Part shown: positions 60,721 to 64,000 of the stretch, in pieces | Position numbering within the stretch: position 1 is the stretch's first letter | Layout: each line of letters starts with the position of its first letter | Assembly (NCBI GenBank): GCA_947069175.1 | Contig: CAMTDV010000013.1 | Span: forward strand, 28,337,857 to 28,401,856 | DNA: 64,000 bases | Source: Scalesia atractyloides | Taxonomy: Eukaryota > Streptophyta > Magnoliopsida > Asterales > Asteraceae | Direction of reading: 5' to 3' | Program-made: the position numbers and the translations under genes | Notes under the pieces: model-generated | What the model was told of the DNA's origin: nothing | Database searches by the model: none | What the model saw: only the letters and a program-made list of their open reading frames with translations

Positions 60721-61134
60721 GCTGAGTGAGGTTCGAACTCGTGACCTCCCATACGCGTGCACGCAGCTCTACCAACTGAGCTACGTGTCTAACCCGAAAT
60801 ATTTCTGATTTTAATTATATTTATATACTGTTTGGATTATTCAGAATTTTATTTAATTAAAAAGGTTTTTAAACCAATCGAACCGGTGTGAGAGTCTGGA
60901 CTCGAACCCGCGACCTACGGTTCGTGTGCACACAGCCCAACCAGTTGGGCTGTGTGTCTAACCTGTTAGTTTTATTGATTTTTATTATATTTATATACTT
61001 ACTGTCAAGTTTCATATTTGGGTTTTATAAAAAGGTTTGAATATTGTGAAGAATCGAAACAAGAATAGAGTCGAACCCGAGACCTTGCTTATTGTTTTTG
61101 CACACAGTCCACCACTGGACTGTGTGTCTAACCC
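60721..61134 (-). repeat. Three tRNA-like modules (b', c', d') in F2
   Basis: Minus-strand starts at 61134, 60963 and 60795 (spacing 171 and 168 bp), each with GGTTAGACAC. Stems: b' CACACAGTCC / GGACTGTGTG (loop AGTGGT), c' CACACAGCCC / GGGCTGTGTG (loop AACTGGTT), d' CACGTAGCTC / GAGCTGCGTG (loop AGTTGGTA). c' has a perfect B-box consensus GGTTCGAGTCC. Confidence 0.88.
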
Positions 61135-61868
61135 AGTTATTATTCCGGTTTTAATTGTACATATAAACTGTTTAAATCTTCATCTTCTTCGACTGAATTA
61201 ATACCCAGAATCATAACTCGACTGCTAAATCAGAAATCTAGTATACTTTAGTAAATTAAATGATAAAAGGACATGGATCAAAAGATTATACCGATCAGAG
61301 TCGAATTGAAATCCTCCGGTGATGATTCCGGCGAGTAACTGAGGATTCCAGCGACTTGCAGAGAATTCCGGCGAAGTTCAACTTGCAACAGAGGCTCTAC
61401 CAGAAGTTTGAGGTGAGTGCGGTGCTTTCTGTCTGAGCTCTAGAAGTCTTATTTTAGAGTAAGGCAAAGAAGTGAAATGGGTTCGGTTTTCCGGTGACAA
61501 TTCCGGCGAAATTGAAAATCTCCGGCGACGAGTTTCTGAGCACTTCAACTACGAAAAAGTGTGCGGTCTTGAACGAAAGGATTCCCGGAAGGTTGAGGGG
61601 GGTATTTATAGGGTAGAACATGATGTATTGGGTCGGAATTTTGTCTTGATTCACGGTCAAAACTTTTTCGGCGGTTACGACTGAAATCGGGGGTTAGACA
61701 TCGGTTATAACCGATGTCGAATTTAGCTCACGCGTTTTAGTCAAAGGAAACGGTCGTGATTCGCGAAATCTTCGGTTTTTCCGGCACTGCAGATTTGGGC
61801 GCGCTGATTACTGATTTGAGTTTCGGGTTTACTTAAATGTTATTTGTTTCTGTATTTGTTACAAATGG

Positions 61869-61939
61869 AATGTGTGGCGGAGTGGTGTGTTAGTTGTTTG
61901 TTGAACCGGCTTATCCGAGTTCGAAACCCGCCAGCCTCA
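61869..61939 (+). repeat. tRNA-like module a' in F2 (antisense to the LTR)
   Basis: A-box-like TGTGGCGGAGTGGTGTG (resembles the D-arm region of Leu/Ser tRNAs), B-box-like GAGTTCGAAACCC about 35 bp later. Same position and orientation within the LTR as module a in C, though its sequence is different. Confidence 0.65.
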
Positions 61940-62688
61940 AATATTTTTTATTCTCTTATTTTTTATGATTTATTAATTATGTTTTAAAATTCTAACAATG
62001 TTTATTAATTATGTATCGTTTAAAATTAAAATAACCAATATATACACGACGAAAATTATGACTGACTATTCGGTTAATAAACGAAGCGGGTTTTGGAAAC
62101 CCGTTTTTTGACGGATGTTACATGACAGATGCTTCCTGTCATCAACTTAGCTAGCCCCAACTTAATATACATGGCGCTATAGGAGTAGCACACCGCCCGT
62201 CGGGGTATTGTTAAGTTTAAGCTTATTCTTATTCTTAAATAGTCTCGTTACTTTGTGTGATGAGGGACATTTAATTCTTGTGGACACTTGGGTTTGACAA
62301 TTAGTATTGCATGCTAGCTTACCTTGTATACAATTGCCATGTGGATTTGAATAAACTCTTTTATACTTATGCTATGTACTTAAACTTGTATACTCACCAA
62401 TGCTTTTGTGTTGAACTATACTTGTAACATGTTGCAGGTTAAAGATGTTGAATATGACGAAAACCTAGTAGGAACGCCATAGAAACGCACCTAGAATGTT
62501 AGGCTTTTATATTGTAATTATGTTGAAGTTGTAGTATTTTGATTTATGTTGTAATTGACTATTTGATATAAGAAATGAAACGAGTTTTGATTTTAATATT
62601 GTAGCAAATAATGTTATGATGTCTCGAGCAATCTATTTCGTCTCACTCACTCTGATGTTTCCGCCATCGGTTGGGGTGTGACATTTGG

Positions 62689-62863
62689 TACTAGGTACCA
62701 TTGGAGCATGTGGTCCGAATATAACGGACTTCCAACATCCAGTGTTTTGTTGAGCAAGAACATGAGCCATCCGACATTGCTAAATATTGTATTCAGATCT
62801 TACAAGCATTAGAGGCTTATTACTGAAACCAATGTTGTGAGGATCATGATTATTCTGAGACAT
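62689..62863 (-). pseudogene. Gag of Copia A, N-terminal part
   Basis: ATG at 62863 on the minus strand: MSQNNHDPHNIGF, then SNKPLMLVRSEYN, a typical opening of plant Copia UBN2-type gag. One stop near 62783, then MAHVLAQQNTG and SVIFGPHAPMVPS up to the insertion of B. Continues at 21330-20930. Confidence 0.75.
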
Positions 62864-63020
62864 CCTTTTAATCTTTTGAAAAAACAGAGTGTGTTAAAAA
62901 ACTTTAATGAAATTAATACTTTAACTTAATAATTCGATTCAACGAACAATTTGGAAATCAATTAGGTGAGCTGATCTTTTTGCATTAAATTGATTGTTAA
63001 ATCAAATTTAATGTAATCTA

Positions 63021-63034
63021 GATCTGATACCAAT
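63021..63034 (-). other. Primer-binding site of Copia A
   Basis: Minus strand ATTGGTATCAGATC, adjacent to the 5' LTR; matches initiator Met tRNA 3' end with the last bases changed. Confidence 0.8.
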
Positions 63035-63658
63035 TGTTAGTATTTGAGTGTGTCTTTGTGAGTGTTTTTGAGGAAATAGTGAAGTATTGTTGTTATAAAA
63101 TGGAAATAAGATGGATGCAGCGGAGTTAAACACAACCACAAATCTGGAAAGTTGTCATATGTTTTTAATAATCAAAAGATTATAGTTACAAGTAATGACT
63201 ATCAATCTCCCTCAGCCTGATCACTAATATCTATTCGTACAAAAGAATGTGATGAAAATGATGAATAGATCAGCAACATGTTAAATCTATTTATAGTAAG
63301 TACAAACATTTGTTAGTCACCAAGGCTAATATCACTCTAATGGTGACATCTAACCCATTTCTAACAGAAAAGATTCTCATATGTTAGAAACATCTGATGA
63401 ATTTTAACATTTGTTCTATGACTCATAAGAATTGTTTTAAAGAGACTATTATATGGGTAACATATGTTCTTTGATCCTTTGTTTATTGATACTAAACATC
63501 TGTTCAGTCTTTTTATCAGCACTTGATCTTCAATAGAGCTTTATACTTCATTAATAGATCTTTAGTCTCTTCAATAGTTCTTTGATTCCTTCAAACACAT
63601 GCTTAGTTAATGACTTAGTGTTCAAGATTCACTATGTTTGTAAGAAGTTGATTCACGA
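63035..63658 (-). repeat. 5' LTR of Copia A, truncated at its outer end
   Basis: Ends (minus strand) opposite TGTTAGTATTTGAG at 63035 and matches 15068-15155 plus 18301-18930. Roughly 90 outer bases present in the 3' LTR (up to TGTTGAACCC) are missing; instead the sequence changes to the 79-bp flanking repeat at 63659. Confidence 0.85.
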
Positions 63659-63737
63659 CTAGTTTTTAGGAAATCCTATACTCATGTTACATTTAAATAG
63701 TCAGGTTCTTGAGAATTTGGAAGCCCAATGAAAATGG
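63659..63737 (+). repeat. 79-bp flanking direct repeat, right copy
   Basis: CTAGTTTTTAGGAAATCC...CAATGAAAATGG, matching 14988-15066 with 8 differences. Confidence 0.85.
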
Positions 63738-64000
63738 GTCCTAATTAGTAAAGTTTCAAATTATTGATTTCTCATTGATAACACATTAAGAAATAGTAAA
63801 CTTTCAAATTTCGTCTCACCTGATTGTCTGTATTAAATTTAGGAATAACGCATAGAATTTTAAAATAACTGAAATCAAACAATTAAAAACAATTCATATT
63901 ATATTTTAGTTTTTTTTTCTAATTCAAGGTATCTACATTTAATTTGATTTAAATATTATTAATATGTAGCTTTCTGTGCCATCTCATGCTTGGATGTTTT
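63738..64000. other. AT-rich flanking DNA
   Basis: No gene, repeat end or element boundary recognised. Confidence 0.5.

Larger units (their letters stand above)
57381..62122. mobile_element. Element F: two LTRs joined tail to tail (large inverted structure) in 3' LTR of B
   Basis: A plus-strand LTR (57381-59667, TGTAACATTCGTCG...) and a minus-strand LTR (62122-59668, TGTAACATCCGTC...) meet at their 3' ends. The junction is a near-perfect palindrome with arms of about 38 bp (CCCGACCCGCAGCGGAATAG and its complement) around GTGT at 59664-59667. Neither terminal GACA nor any internal region is left between them. Outside, ATGCTT occurs at 57375-57380 and 62129-62134, with TGACAG between the right end and the repeat. 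The LTRs are relatives of the C LTR. Confidence 0.8.
59668..62122 (-). repeat. F2: minus-strand LTR of the F pair, with tRNA-like modules
   Basis: Starts at 62122 on the minus strand (TGTAACATCCGTC, then AACGGGTTTCCAAAACCCGC as in C) and runs to 59668. TATA-like CCTATAAATACCCCCC at about 61612 on the minus strand. Carries module a' at 61869-61939 and modules b', c', d' at 61134-60721. A three-copy repeat of about 45-60 bp (core GAGGCACGCGTTGTTCAA) at 60067-60230 lies in the same segment that is duplicated in F1. Confidence 0.85.
21336..62683 (+). mobile_element. Element B: Ty3/Gypsy chromovirus (Tekay-like), carrying C, E and F
   Basis: Target duplication TTTGG at 21331-21335 and 62684-62688. 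5' LTR 21336-23439; primer-binding site ATTGGTATCAGAGCC from 23441; gag to integrase plus chromodomain between 47737 and 55764; polypurine tract GGAGGGGA at 55791-55798; 3' LTR from 55801. Three insertions interrupt it: C in the leader (23892-47226), E in the RNase H region (50782-54235) and F in the 3' LTR (57381-62122). The chromodomain after integrase and the integrase-last order place it among chromoviruses. It sits in gag of Copia A. Confidence 0.9.
55801..62683 (+). repeat. 3' LTR of Gypsy B, split by element F
   Basis: LTR sequence is 55801-57380 and about 62129-62683, after polypurine tract GGAGGGGA. Starts CTTAACGCC (first bases mutated from TGTAACGCC) and ends GGTGTGACA at 62683, followed by target duplication TTTGG. 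The CG-rich palindrome of the 5' LTR is decayed here (56200-56230), consistent with loss of CpG by deamination. Confidence 0.88.
15068..63658 (-). mobile_element. Element A: Copia element without visible pol, outermost of the nested stack
   Basis: Read on the minus strand, the 5' LTR (63658-63035) is followed by a primer-binding site matching the 3' end of initiator Met tRNA (ATTGGTATCAGATC, 63034-63021), then the gag start at 62863. Gypsy B interrupts gag (62688 to 21336). Gag continues from about 21330 to 20930, then an extra downstream frame (20895-19087), polypurine tract (CGGGGAGAT) and 3' LTR (18930-15068). Own sequence after removing insertions is only about 4 kb; protease, integrase and reverse transcriptase are absent. 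Either pol was deleted, or this is a non-autonomous gag-plus-extra-frame family. Confidence 0.8.

Overview
The window is nuclear DNA of a flowering plant. It holds one spliced host gene, a La-related protein of the LARP1 group at 9105-12559, surrounded by LTR retrotransposons. The large Tekay-type chromoviruses and the Copia elements with an extra reading frame after pol would fit a composite (Asteraceae) genome. That lineage call is inference from repeat style only. I see no rRNA gene, organelle insert, CRISPR array or functional tRNA gene.

Layout. 1-6295 is a patchwork of element ends: the 3' part and LTR of a Tat-like Gypsy (H) carrying antisense frame remnants and a small hAT transposon with a clean 8-bp target duplication, then a Copia 3' end with LTR (I), then a truncated Gypsy LTR (J). 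6296-9104 is the upstream region of the LARP gene and includes an approximately 797-bp tandem duplication that copies its promoter and leader. 9105-12559 is the LARP1-like gene: six exons, an intact La motif, three apparent single-base deletions and a fold-back element in intron 5. 12560-15067 is intergenic, with a second fold-back element.

15068-63658 is one nested stack, resolved from LTR ends, target-site duplications and reading frames that resume across insertions. Copia A (minus strand, no pol visible) carries solo LTR G in its 3' LTR and Gypsy B (21336-62683, TSD TTTGG) in its gag. B carries Gypsy C (23892-47226, TSD TTAGG) in its leader, solo LTR E (50782-54235, minus strand) in its RNase H region, and F, two LTRs joined tail to tail (57381-62122), in its 3' LTR. 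C carries Copia D (24003-37236, TSD TAATT/TAACT) inside its 5' LTR. The minimum insertion order is A, then B, then C, then D. B and C are Tekay-type chromoviruses with C-terminal chromodomains. All polyproteins are broken by stops and frameshifts.

The most striking signal is inside the LTRs of C and its relative in F. Each holds four tRNA-like modules: three in sense at a nearly constant 166-171 bp spacing and one antisense near the LTR start. Each sense module has an A-box-like and a B-box-like motif. Its A-box region folds into a hairpin of about 10 bp whose stem sequence differs between modules while pairing is mostly kept. This suggests a structured, possibly Pol III-transcribed RNA array inside an LTR. 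Copia D is also unusual: it has an extra frame of about 890 codons after pol, and dense clusters of a TCCGGATT-like palindromic motif in both noncoding regions.
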